Shown piece after piece: positions 1 to 7,928 of a stretch of 19,555 nucleotides of DNA; the stretch's first letter is position 1, and each line of letters starts with the position of its first letter. Position numbers and translations under genes: made by a program. Location of the stretch: contig JAFANO010000201.1 in assembly GCA_019232645.1 (NCBI GenBank), forward strand, positions 1 to 19,555, read 5' to 3'. The notes under the pieces were generated by a model. That model saw nothing but the letters and a program-made list of their open reading frames with translations, ran no database searches and was not told the origin of the DNA. This DNA comes from Planctomycetaceae bacterium (GTDB lineage Bacteria; Planctomycetota; Planctomycetia; Isosphaerales; Isosphaeraceae).

Positions 1-1195
1 GACCTACACGATCGACCTGTTCCACGACTCCTCCTATGTGCCCGAGCTGGGCCTGACTTCCGACGCGTTCGAGTGCATCAACTACCGCTTGATCGAGACC
101 GTCGCCCGGGCCAAGGACTATCGCGCGGTCGTCTACCAGATGGGCAACTCGCACTATCACAACTTCATGTATGAGTCTCTCCTGGCCCATCCTGGGGTGT
201 TGACGCTCCACGACTTCTGCCTGGCGGGCTTCTACCTGCACTACGGGCACAAGCTCGGGCTCGGCCGGAAGCTCATCCAAGACGAGCTGCTCGCGTGGTA
301 TCCCGGGCGGGCAGATGAGATCGAGGCCGTGATGGCGTCGACGCCGAACGGGGACCTCGCGGCCGAGTGCACGCGACGGGGCTGGTACCTGAACCTCCGG
401 CTCCTCGGCACACCGAGCCGCGTGATCGTGCATTCGCCGTGGTGCGTGGAGCGGGTGCGGGCGACTCACCCCGAGCACGCCGCGCGGATGGTGGTGATCC
501 CGCACGGCATGCGGTCACGCCAGCTCTCGGAGGGGGAGCGGGCGGCGATCCGCGACCGGTTCGGGATCCCGCGCGCGGCGCTGATGATCGCCAGCTTCGG
601 CTTCATCCACCCGGACAAGATGAGCACCGAGGCGCTCGACGCCTTCCTGGAGGTGGCGCGGGCCGACGGATCCGCCCTGTTCGTCTTCGTCGGCGAGGAC
701 GCCGACGGCGGGGTCGTGCGGCGCCACGCCTCGGCGCTGGGGCTGGGAGATCGGGTCCGCTTCCTCGGCCGGCGGTCGATCGCCGACTTCGCCGACCTGG
801 CCGCGGTCACCGACCTGGGCGTCAATCTCCGACGCCCCCCCACCAATGGCGAGACCTCGGGCGCGCTGCTCTACCTGCTGGCCTCGGGCGTGGCGACGAT
901 CGTGACCGACGTCGGGACGTTCTCGGACTACCCCGACGACGTGGTCCGCAAGGTCGGCTGGGAGTCGGGCGGCCTCGATGGCCTCCGTCGCGCGGTGCTT
1001 GAGCTCGCCGCCGACCCTCGGGCGCGCGCGGTGCTCGGCCGCGCCGCCAGGGAGCATGTCCGGGTGCACCACGAGTGGCCCCATGTTGCGGAGATGTATG
1101 TCGACGTGATTGAACGCTGGTACGCGGAGCGGTCCGCCGCGCGGGAGCGCCGCCGATGTCGGCCGCTCGGCGCCGCGCATCCCATGGCGTCCTGA
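1..1195 (+). CDS. GT4-type glycosyltransferase, 5' end missing
   Basis: A GT-B fold glycosyltransferase that should transfer a sugar from an activated donor onto a glycan in the cytoplasm. The frame is already open at base 2 (TYTIDLFHDSSY precedes the first possible GTG at 38), so the gene starts outside the window and the GTG is probably an internal valine. About 397 residues are visible. The N-terminal Rossmann half has VVYQMGNSHYHNFMY and LTLHDF, typical of GT4 proteins. The C-terminal half has a glycine-rich SFGFIHPDKM start, an FVFVGEDADGG strand, VRFLGR, and the donor-site segment NGETSGALLYLLASGVATI, where the Glu-containing region matches the E-x7-E area of the family. Products of this type are often much longer with tandem glycosyltransferase domains, so this may be the last domain of a larger protein. 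A small protein gene follows after 41 bp on the same strand. Donor and acceptor cannot be inferred. Confidence 0.88.
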   Translation, partial: TYTIDLFHDSSYVPELGLTSDAFECINYRLIETVARAKDYRAVVYQMGNSHYHNFMYESLLAHPGVLTLHDFCLAGFYLHYGHKLGLGRKLIQDELLAWYPGRADEIEAVMASTPNGDLAAECTRRGWYLNLRLLGTPSRVIVHSPWCVERVRATHPEHAARMVVIPHGMRSRQLSEGERAAIRDRFGIPRAALMIASFGFIHPDKMSTEALDAFLEVARADGSALFVFVGEDADGGVVRRHASALGLGDRVRFLGRRSIADFADLAAVTDLGVNLRRPPTNGETSGALLYLLASGVATIVTDVGTFSDYPDDVVRKVGWESGGLDGLRRAVLELAADPRARAVLGRAAREHVRVHHEWPHVAEMYVDVIERWYAERSAARERRRCRPLGAAHPMAS

Positions 1196-1236
1196 ACGCA
1201 CGGACGTCCCATTCCCCAGACGGAGCGGGTGACTCG

Positions 1237-1530
1237 ATGAAACGTCTCGTCAAGACCGGGCTCAAGGCGTTGTGGCGCGGCACGCTGCCGATCCGACGGC
1301 CGCTGATGGCCAAGTTCGAGGCCTACCTCGCGCGCTGCCTCCGCCCCACGGAGCGATTCCTCACCGAGGAGACGAATGTGCTCATGGACCACGTCGTGCG
1401 CGAGCTGGTCCGGCTGCAACGCCAAGTCGAGTCACTCCAACTGGCGATCGAGGAGCTGACGCCCGCGCAGGAAGACCCGGCGATCGCGGGCGAGATCGCC
1501 CCGGAGGCCGAGCACCTGAAGGCCGGTTGA
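1237..1530 (+). CDS. Small basic/coiled-coil protein after the glycosyltransferase
   Basis: A 97-residue protein of unknown function. I chose the ATG at 1237 because a purine-rich GGAGCGGG lies just upstream; an in-frame start at 1156 would overlap the glycosyltransferase and add an unconvincing tail. The N-terminus is basic and amphipathic (MKRLVKTGLKALWRG, then RRPLMAKFEAYL). The middle has regular heptad-like spacing of leucine and valine (VLMDHVVRELVRLQRQVESL) and looks like a short coiled coil. The C-terminus is acidic. There is no signal peptide or clear membrane helix. Small proteins of this style, with a basic amphipathic start and coiled coil, often sit beside glycosyltransferases in polysaccharide loci, so a role as a membrane-peripheral partner of the upstream enzyme is plausible but inferred. 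Confidence 0.72.
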   Translation: MKRLVKTGLKALWRGTLPIRRPLMAKFEAYLARCLRPTERFLTEETNVLMDHVVRELVRLQRQVESLQLAIEELTPAQEDPAIAGEIAPEAEHLKAG

Positions 1531-1648
1531 GCGTCGCCCCCGGCGAGGGCCGGATCGGTGCGGCTCACGTCCGGACCAGAGCCCCGTCCTTCGACGCGCC
1601 GGCCACTCGAACCGCTCGGCTCTGTGAGTCGGTGAATGAGCAATCCCC
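1531..1648. other. Convergent intergenic gap
   Basis: 118 bp between the stop of the small plus-strand gene and the stop of the minus-strand membrane protein gene. GC-rich, with only short stems such as CGCC/GGCG and no hairpin followed by a T run on either strand. I see no gene here. Confidence 0.6.
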
Positions 1649-3967
1649 TTACCTCCTCGTGACATCACGGATCTTAAAGTCCGACATGGAGAAGGAGAGG
1701 GCACGGTTGTCCTCGGGATACGGCCTGATGGGCGAACCCCCGGGGCGGATCTCCACGATATTCTGGCCGGGGGCGAGTGTCAACTCTCGCTCGAACCGAA
1801 CGGGTCTCCGCCTGGCGTTGATCACCGAGCGCGAGGTCCCGCAGGCGAGGACCAGCGGCGCATCCCCCTCGCTCCGCAACCGCATCGAGACTTTGACCTT
1901 GAGCGACTCCCCGGTGACGTTGTGCAGGACGAGCACGCCCCGCCGATCGCTCCACCGTCGCCGGGTGTCGCGATTGGCATCGACCTCGAGCCCGTCGTAG
2001 CCGTCGCACCACGACGCCAAGATGGGCCCGATCATCGGGGTCAAGGAGTTCGGATCGATCCTCCCCGCCTCCGCCGCACCGCGTAGGGAGAACAGAGCCC
2101 AGTCGCGGCCCGATCGGACGAGCGAGAGATCGCTGCCCTGGAATTTTTTCAACGAGCCGTCTGCCCCTCCCGTCGGCGACACCGTCCGGCCGACGAGCAT
2201 CACGGCCGGGTCCCCTCCGACCCGGAACAGGCTCGGGTGTCTCACGAAGAATCGGATCTCTCGGCTTTCGCGCGGCTCCGGAGGCTGGGGCCGCCCCTCA
2301 CCGTCGCGAGCCGGTTCCGGAGAAAGCACGACGTAGCCGGACTCCTTGCCCAGGCAGACGTCGCGCACCAAATAAGTCGGGGTGGGGGTCGCGGGCTTGG
2401 AAGGCGTGTTGCCGGCCTTCGCGTGGAACCAGCAGAGCCACTTCACCGGTGTCATCGGGACCGTCTCCAGCACCTTGCCGCAATGCATGGCGTAGAAGTA
2501 CCGGCTGTGGGCTTCGTCGTGCCAACCCGGATAGCCGTTCGACAGGAGAACCACCGAGTGCTCGGGCACGTTGTCCAGCAGGCCCGCGTGCAATGCCGTC
2601 TCGAGGTTCCACCGATGGGGGTTCAAGCAGCCCAGCATATTGCCGACGACGGGGTTGTATCTGGGGGAACACCGGGGTATCTCCAGGACGTCGACCACGA
2701 CAGTGTTGGCCCGGTAGGTGAGGCCAGCGATGACGGCGACCAGGATCGCCATGGCGATGCGCGCCCGGCGGCGGAGCGACCCGCCCGGCCTCGTCGCCGA
2801 CAGCAAGGACCACGCCCCGACCGCCAGGAGGAGCCCGGCGCCGAAGTACTGGAGATAGATCGGAGTGTATGGGATTCCCGGCCTGATGATCTTCTGGTGG
2901 CGGACGCTGAACGAGATCAGCGCGGCGGGGAGCACGCCGAGCAGCAGCCCGAGCAGGGCCATCAGCCTGATTCGGCCCACGGGCGGATGTTCGTCGGCCT
3001 CGGACGGGAGGTGGCGGAGGCACGCCAGGCAGGCCGCAAGCGTACCGATGAAGACCGTCACCCCGCCCGCCGTTACGAGGAATCGGACCACCGACACGAG
3101 ATCCCAGGCGCGCGGATAGAGGCTGGCGGGGTCCGCGAGGTAGTAGCTCAAGGGGAAGGCCGATGACGTCTGACTGGCCAGGGTGGAGAGATACTCGACG
3201 GGGTCCTTATTGATCCGATTCAATTCGACCAGGGGCCCGACGTCGCTCACGAAGAGCCGGCGGAGCACGGCCGACGCGAGGACGCCGAGCACGCTCGGGA
3301 CGGCGAACGGCAGCGACGTCAAAACCCTCGCCGACCAGGCGCGCCTGGCGTACCCGATCAGGACGAGATGGACGATGAAAAAAACATAAGTGAATTCGTA
3401 CAAAAGTAAAACGCAAACGTGGCTGGCGACGCTGAGCACCATCCAGCGAGCCCTGCCGGTCTCGAGGTAGATCTGCAGTGCCAGCAATGAGATGAAGAGG
3501 CCTGCGGTGAGCGCCTGGAGCAAGCCGAAAAAGGCGAGGATCGGATCGAAGGAAGTGCGGAGCTGGAACAGGGGGAAGACGAGACACACGGCGAAGGCGG
3601 CGAACGCCGCGCTCTTGCTGATCCGCCGGACCAGGAGGGCGAACAGCCCGACATTGGACACGACACCCGCGACCACCATCGCCTTGTGCACGACGGGGGT
3701 CTGAGCCAGGATGAACCACGATGCGGTTTCTACCATCTGGAGCGGGTAGAACCGGCCGCCCTTGATCGAGTCAATGATTATTGTCCATATATATTCGGGT
3801 AAGCTATACCCCTCGATCTTGAACACGCCCGGCAGGATCGACTGGACGACGTCGTCGCAGAAGTAACCGGTCCTGAGCAGGGGCGACAGGAAGAACGCCA
3901 CCAACCCCAGTAAGAACAGGTGACACCGGAGCTTTGCGTTCGTCGCGACGAGCTCGAGAAGGCACAT
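1649..3967 (-). CDS. Polytopic membrane protein, GT-C-like, with C-terminal soluble domain
   Basis: A 772-residue integral membrane protein. The ATG at 3967 has GAGGT six bases upstream. Helix 1 (about residues 16-32) is followed by a loop with GYFCDD (Asp38, Asp39) and then GRFYPL (about 71-76). This layout, an acidic pair in the first outer loop followed by a GR[FW]xPL element, is seen in GT-C fold glycosyltransferases that use polyprenyl-phosphate sugars. About ten hydrophobic helices run to roughly residue 418. The remaining 350 residues are soluble, beta-rich and presumably extracytoplasmic, ending with a strand-rich segment (LKVKVSMRLR, FERELTLAPGQ). Sugar transfer on the outer face of the membrane is inferred, not shown; a flippase-like or polymerase-like role is also possible. 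It lies downstream of another polytopic protein in the same direction, 123 bp away. Confidence 0.85.
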   Translation of the reverse strand: MCLLELVATNAKLRCHLFLLGLVAFFLSPLLRTGYFCDDVVQSILPGVFKIEGYSLPEYIWTIIIDSIKGGRFYPLQMVETASWFILAQTPVVHKAMVVAGVVSNVGLFALLVRRISKSAAFAAFAVCLVFPLFQLRTSFDPILAFFGLLQALTAGLFISLLALQIYLETGRARWMVLSVASHVCVLLLYEFTYVFFIVHLVLIGYARRAWSARVLTSLPFAVPSVLGVLASAVLRRLFVSDVGPLVELNRINKDPVEYLSTLASQTSSAFPLSYYLADPASLYPRAWDLVSVVRFLVTAGGVTVFIGTLAACLACLRHLPSEADEHPPVGRIRLMALLGLLLGVLPAALISFSVRHQKIIRPGIPYTPIYLQYFGAGLLLAVGAWSLLSATRPGGSLRRRARIAMAILVAVIAGLTYRANTVVVDVLEIPRCSPRYNPVVGNMLGCLNPHRWNLETALHAGLLDNVPEHSVVLLSNGYPGWHDEAHSRYFYAMHCGKVLETVPMTPVKWLCWFHAKAGNTPSKPATPTPTYLVRDVCLGKESGYVVLSPEPARDGEGRPQPPEPRESREIRFFVRHPSLFRVGGDPAVMLVGRTVSPTGGADGSLKKFQGSDLSLVRSGRDWALFSLRGAAEAGRIDPNSLTPMIGPILASWCDGYDGLEVDANRDTRRRWSDRRGVLVLHNVTGESLKVKVSMRLRSEGDAPLVLACGTSRSVINARRRPVRFERELTLAPGQNIVEIRPGGSPIRPYPEDNRALSFSMSDFKIRDVTRR

Positions 3968-4048
3968 GACGAGACCTCGCCTTCGGGCACCGATTGATCC
4001 CCGCGTGGCCGACGGCCCACGCCTGATGACATCGTCCTTCCATCCAAG

Positions 4049-4062
4049 GCCCCTTTCGGGGC
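4049..4062 (-). terminator. GNRA-loop hairpin between two membrane protein genes
   Basis: Read on the minus strand this is GCCCC-GAAA-GGGGC, a perfect five-pair stem with a GAAA tetraloop, about 29 bases after the stop of the 4091-5839 gene. No T run follows, so it could be a weak terminator, an mRNA 3'-end stabiliser, or chance in GC-rich DNA. Confidence 0.3.
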
Positions 4063-4090
4063 TGTGAAAAGCGACTTCCCGGATCGCCTC

Positions 4091-5839
4091 TCAGAAGCGG
4101 ACCGTTCCTGCATTTCTCCCCGCGATCGGCCTCTCAGTCGGCTTGATCCGGAAGACCTGGAACGAATCATTACGGAAGGCCTGCTGGCTACCCCGCTGCT
4201 TGAGCCAGTCGGGTTCCTGGCCCGGCATTGAGCCCCGATCGAAGAGGATGAGGACGGTCCTCCCGGCCCAGTAGTCCTTGATCTTCCCTTCGCGGAACAG
4301 GTCCTCGACCTCGGCCATCCGGACCGGGAAGTTGGGCGTATTGAAGACGTGTCCCACCCACGACCGGAGTGGAGTGTAAACCGATGCCAGATAGCCCAGA
4401 TAAGGATCTCGCGTCAGGAGCAGGGAGCCTCGGTTCTCGGGCCCGCTCATCCACTCGAAGAGGTCATCCATGTCCGACGAGATCCGGAAGCCGGTGGGCG
4501 ACTGGACACAGAGGGCCTCTTGCTCACGGCGGCCGAACCTGAGGGCGATCTGCGGAAACCGGGCGAGCCAAAGAGCATTGTCCAGCACCAGGATCGCGAC
4601 CAAGAGGGTGATCCCCAGGGCCCCCGGCCCGATCCCCAGGCGCCTCGGGAGCGCAGCGAAGAGGGTGATCAGTGTGTTCGCCCCCATCAGGAAGAGGGCC
4701 ATCCACTCGTATCCGCGGGTGAAGTGGAGCGGCTGGATCGGTCGGATGGCGAACTCATGGTTCGCCATCGCGAAGGCGACCAGGAACCAGACCAGGAAGA
4801 GCCGGTTCCGCGGGGTGGCGAAGTACCGCCTTGCCAACGGATACCGGCGGAAGGACCAGGTGGCCAAGGAGCCAACCAGGATGTAGGCGGGCACGAAGCT
4901 GCTCGCCTCGAGCAGCCAGGGGATTTTCCAGGCCTCCATGAGTTGGCGGTGCTCGTCGAACCCCCTGAGGAACACGAGATAGTAGGCGCCGTGGAATGCC
5001 AGGATCCCGACGAGGGTGACGAGAAACCGTCGCGGGATGACTCGGCTCCGGAGGAACTCAACTTCCAGGAACGCCCAGGCGACCAGGATGGCCAGCAGTT
5101 CTGCCCCGGTGAACGGGTGACTGATCGAGGTGAGCAGGGCGAGGACCGCCGCCCGTCGAAGCCGACGCTTGCAGATGCAGAGGATCGAGCCGATGAAGAG
5201 GGCGTGGTAGAGGGCTTCGGTCGGGAAGATGAGGTTGCGGCCGAAGCTGAGGAACCACCACCCATCGCCCGGGTCGAACGCGAAGAGATCGAGCTGGTCG
5301 AGGGTCCCCCGGGTCACCAAGGAATGTGCCAGCCCGGCCAGGACCAGCAGCCCCCCTCCCCAGAAGAAGACCAGCAGGCCGAGCCAATGCGGCCAAGCCT
5401 CCAGCCCCACCACCTCGCGATAGAGCGCCACGGCGACCCGGGCGCAGGACCATGCAGCCAGGACCCCGAACATGGTGAAGACCAGGCCGGGATCCCGACC
5501 GCTCAACCGCCAGGCGAGACCCAGGACGAGGGTCATCGGCTGGAAGTAGATCGACCGGGTCTCGTACGATGGGCTGAAGGGATTGCCGTAGAGGAGTTGG
5601 AATCGATCGTTATCAAAGTGTTCGCGTGCATTGGCCATGTAGGAGGCCATATCAGGTTGGATGAATCCGGTCGGCCGCCAGCCCGGCGTGGGGAGGAGGT
5701 GCACCAGGTATGGGATCATTGCCGGGATCATCAGGACCAAGCTGATCAGGCAAAAACGCAATTCCCCGACCAACGCTGCCCGCCTGATGTGCCATTCGCT
5801 GACTTCCTTGCCGGATACGTCCCTGCCGGGTTCATCCAT
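4091..5839 (-). CDS. Polytopic membrane protein, GT-C-like
   Basis: A 582-residue integral membrane protein starting at ATG 5839, preceded by GAGGCG. Helix 1 is about residues 28-48. The first outer loop carries QPDMASYMANARE (Asp63) and then NPFSP (86-90), an acidic loop in the position where GT-C glycosyltransferases have their catalytic or metal-binding acid. About ten more hydrophobic segments follow, with a conserved-looking SISHPFTG element near His241. After the last helix (about 425-440) comes a soluble C-terminal stretch of roughly 140 residues that includes LLLTRDPYLGYLASV and ends with a hydrophilic tail. It resembles uncharacterised bacterial membrane proteins annotated as putative glycosyltransferases or mannosyltransferases. 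The gene precedes the 1649-3967 membrane gene on the same strand and may share a transcript with it. Substrate is unknown. Confidence 0.85.
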   Translation of the reverse strand: MDEPGRDVSGKEVSEWHIRRAALVGELRFCLISLVLMIPAMIPYLVHLLPTPGWRPTGFIQPDMASYMANAREHFDNDRFQLLYGNPFSPSYETRSIYFQPMTLVLGLAWRLSGRDPGLVFTMFGVLAAWSCARVAVALYREVVGLEAWPHWLGLLVFFWGGGLLVLAGLAHSLVTRGTLDQLDLFAFDPGDGWWFLSFGRNLIFPTEALYHALFIGSILCICKRRLRRAAVLALLTSISHPFTGAELLAILVAWAFLEVEFLRSRVIPRRFLVTLVGILAFHGAYYLVFLRGFDEHRQLMEAWKIPWLLEASSFVPAYILVGSLATWSFRRYPLARRYFATPRNRLFLVWFLVAFAMANHEFAIRPIQPLHFTRGYEWMALFLMGANTLITLFAALPRRLGIGPGALGITLLVAILVLDNALWLARFPQIALRFGRREQEALCVQSPTGFRISSDMDDLFEWMSGPENRGSLLLTRDPYLGYLASVYTPLRSWVGHVFNTPNFPVRMAEVEDLFREGKIKDYWAGRTVLILFDRGSMPGQEPDWLKQRGSQQAFRNDSFQVFRIKPTERPIAGRNAGTVRF

Positions 5840-6136
5840 CGCCTCGCACTCCCTTGGAATGGACCTTGAAGGCGTACCAAGCCTCGTCGCTGTCCGGGTC
5901 TGGAGTGGTTTGCAGTCTTGTGACCCGGGACCCGAACCTCAGTGCGAACAGGTCGGCGAGGGCACCGCGCCATCAAACTCGAGGCAAGCCGTCGCATTCC
6001 GGGGACTTCGATACCCCCGTCGAACACTCGGCTCGGGCCTCGGGGTCGCGATCCGTGTCCGCGATCACCCCAGCTCCCGCCGATTCCCCCGGCTGGTATC
6101 GGTGTGAGGGCAGGGGCGAGTTGATCGCATTTCCGT
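5840..6136. other. Intergenic region without a recognisable gene
   Basis: About 300 bp upstream of the 4091-5839 gene, up to the right end of the transposase remnant. Short open frames exist on both strands, but none has a plausible start, motif or composition. Nothing specific was recognised; a promoter for the two membrane protein genes would be expected here on the minus strand. Confidence 0.5.
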
Positions 6137-6605
6137 AAGAGCTTGTCTGGAAAGCCGAAACCGGAGCGATTCTGCGGACCATCACGTCGATCATGGCCAG
6201 CTCGATCAACGCGACGGGACCGACGGTCGTCGCCTCGTCGTCCTCGTTCAGACGCCGCGAGCGATTCAGCTATCCCAACATCCGTTCTAGGATCCAGTGA
6301 TGCGGCTGAACCTGAAAGCCCTCGGCCGGCTCCGATCGCTTCACGATCTCCCACTCCAGACGAAGCTCCGCGACCTACGCGATCAGTTGGCTTGCGTCAT
6401 CGCCAGCGGTCCCCACCCTCTTGACCCGAGAGTACCGATCCCGCAGCGACCTGAGCATCATCTTGGCCCCGTCACGGTCCAGGATGTTGGCCGGCAGGAC
6501 CGTCACCGCCGGGATCAGCCCCCTCATGTCGACCCGCAGGTGTCGCTTGCGCCCCATGACCTTCTTTCCCACTTGTCTCTTTCATCGTCGCCGTACCCGG
6601 ATCGA
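6137..6605 (-). pseudogene. Decayed IS5-family transposase (C-terminal part)
   Basis: Minus-strand remnant of a DDE transposase. The best piece reads GKKVMGRKRHLRVDMRGL then ANILDRDGAKMML, the pattern of IS5/IS427-group enzymes. In the same frame it continues past a TAG at 6375-6377 into VAELRLEWEIVKRSEP and HHWILERMLG, then past a second TAG at 6270-6272 into LNRSRRLNED. Both stops sit where the family has a conserved tryptophan. Upstream of GKKV the expected RGYDGG element appears in another frame (SGYGDDE, near 6590-6605), so an indel is present. The N-terminal half of the enzyme is missing. The sequence AGCTTGTCTGGAAAGCC near 6138-6156 may be the outer end of the element, but the matching end cannot be found. 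Not functional. Confidence 0.82.
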
Positions 6606-7808
6606 AGGCTCGAGCGACTTGCGAGATACTCCCGAACCATTCTCGACGGATCGCGCGAGGGTCGTGCGGTAGTCGGGCAGCTTGACCCAGCGTGGGGCGA
6701 CCGATCCCCCATGGGCGTGTCGGGCGATGACCTCCGCCAGGGCGGTCGTGCATGCGGTCGCCCCCGCCGGGTTGAGGTGCACCGGATCGACGAAGGCCGT
6801 GCGCTCGAAGCCCGAATGGCGCCCGTCGACGACCACGACGTCAGGGTATCGGTCGCGCAGGGCGCGCACGAACGCGGTGAAGCGCGCGTCTTCGCCCTGG
6901 TATTCCATGGAGGCCTGCCACGTCGGGTGCAGCGGCGGCAGGAGCCAGTAGACGGCGATCCGATGCGCGGCGGCCAGGTCCAAGAAGCGCCGGTGGTACC
7001 GCTCGTTGACCGGATCGCAGCGCCAGGTGCCCGGCTGGGGCGGTCCGCCCGGGGGGTCAGCGAGCTCCGGGGCTTGCTTGGGCAGGTTGAGGTGGGCCCC
7101 GTCGTTGGTGTCCCAGTTCCAAAGGAGGTAGCGGGCGTGCCGCTTGTGCCCGAGCTCCCGGCCCTCGAGCGCCGCCATCAGGAGGCCGCGGACCTCGAAG
7201 CGGCGACGGACCGAGGGGAAGACCTCGCCCACGAGGACCCGGGCGAAGAGATCGGCGTCGCGCGCCGACCAGGCCAGGTCGAGCGCCTCGCCCGGGCTGA
7301 GCAGGTCCGGCCAGTCATAAGGTCGCGCCTTCGACCGCGGGCCCTCGGCCAGGATCCCCGCCACGAAGTCGACGACCACCGCCGACGGCCGCGCCCCTGC
7401 CCGCACCGCCCGACGCAGCAGGACATAGCTCGCCGGCGCCGGGCCGTTGTAGAGCGCCAGGTTGAAGGCGCGACAACCCAGCTCCCGACCCAGGATTCGA
7501 GGCATCACGCCCATCTTGACCAGGCTGTCGCCGAAGCAGAGGACCCCGCACCCCCGCGCCCGCCGCTCGGCCCGGCGACCCGCGTATTTCCAGCTCAGGG
7601 CCTGGTCGCTGGTGATGCCGAGGTTGTCCCTCACCCAGAACAACTCGACCGCCGCCACCAAGGCGAGCATCCCGAGCAGCCCCCAGGGAGCACGGCCCCA
7701 GCCGGAGGCCAAGGTTCGGATCCGTGCGCCTCTCCGCTCCCTCCCCAGATCGTGAAAGGACTCATTGCGCGACACTGTTGAAGCTCGGATCGAGGACAAC
7801 GAGAACAA
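6582..7808 (-). CDS. SGNH-like membrane-anchored protein, paralog 1 (altered C-terminus)
   Basis: Member of a four-gene tandem family. Numbered from the TTG at 7808 it has 408 residues, but TTG 7712 (with GGAGAGG upstream) or GTG 7775 would give an N-terminus like those of its paralogs. The single helix PWGLLGMLALVAAVEL anchors the protein. SGNH features: CFGDSLVK with Ser95, NLALYNGPAPASY as the second block, VYWLLPP, VVVVDGRHSGF, and DPVHLNPAGA with Asp341 and His344. A Ser-Asp-His triad is therefore complete. The family resembles DltD, AlgJ/AlgX and PatB, which add acyl groups to glycans outside the membrane together with an MBOAT partner. The last 20 or so residues differ from its paralogs, lacking the VPVEDLAQS-type tail, and the stop lies inside transposase-derived sequence. 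It is 120 bp downstream of the next paralog, so it may have its own promoter. Confidence 0.82.
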   Translation of the reverse strand: MFSLSSIRASTVSRNESFHDLGRERRGARIRTLASGWGRAPWGLLGMLALVAAVELFWVRDNLGITSDQALSWKYAGRRAERRARGCGVLCFGDSLVKMGVMPRILGRELGCRAFNLALYNGPAPASYVLLRRAVRAGARPSAVVVDFVAGILAEGPRSKARPYDWPDLLSPGEALDLAWSARDADLFARVLVGEVFPSVRRRFEVRGLLMAALEGRELGHKRHARYLLWNWDTNDGAHLNLPKQAPELADPPGGPPQPGTWRCDPVNERYHRRFLDLAAAHRIAVYWLLPPLHPTWQASMEYQGEDARFTAFVRALRDRYPDVVVVDGRHSGFERTAFVDPVHLNPAGATACTTALAEVIARHAHGGSVAPRWVKLPDYRTTLARSVENGSGVSRKSLEPSIRVRRR

Positions 7809-7928
7809 GCACCTTCCCTACGGGATTCTCGCCTCTTCAATTTATGAAGATCGGTTGATCATATCCCGAGCTCTCCCGGACGCGTCCCGGGGAATCCAAC
7901 CGCGCGGGCTTGGGATTCGATCCGTCCC

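Noticed and set aside
4349..5869. 506-codon plus-strand frame
   Set aside because: Antisense of the polytopic membrane protein, with Gly/Pro/Glu/Arg-rich shadow composition.
6270..6377. Amber codon reassignment to tryptophan
   Set aside because: Restricted to a transposase fragment that also has an indel and lacks its N-terminal half; ordinary decay explains it.
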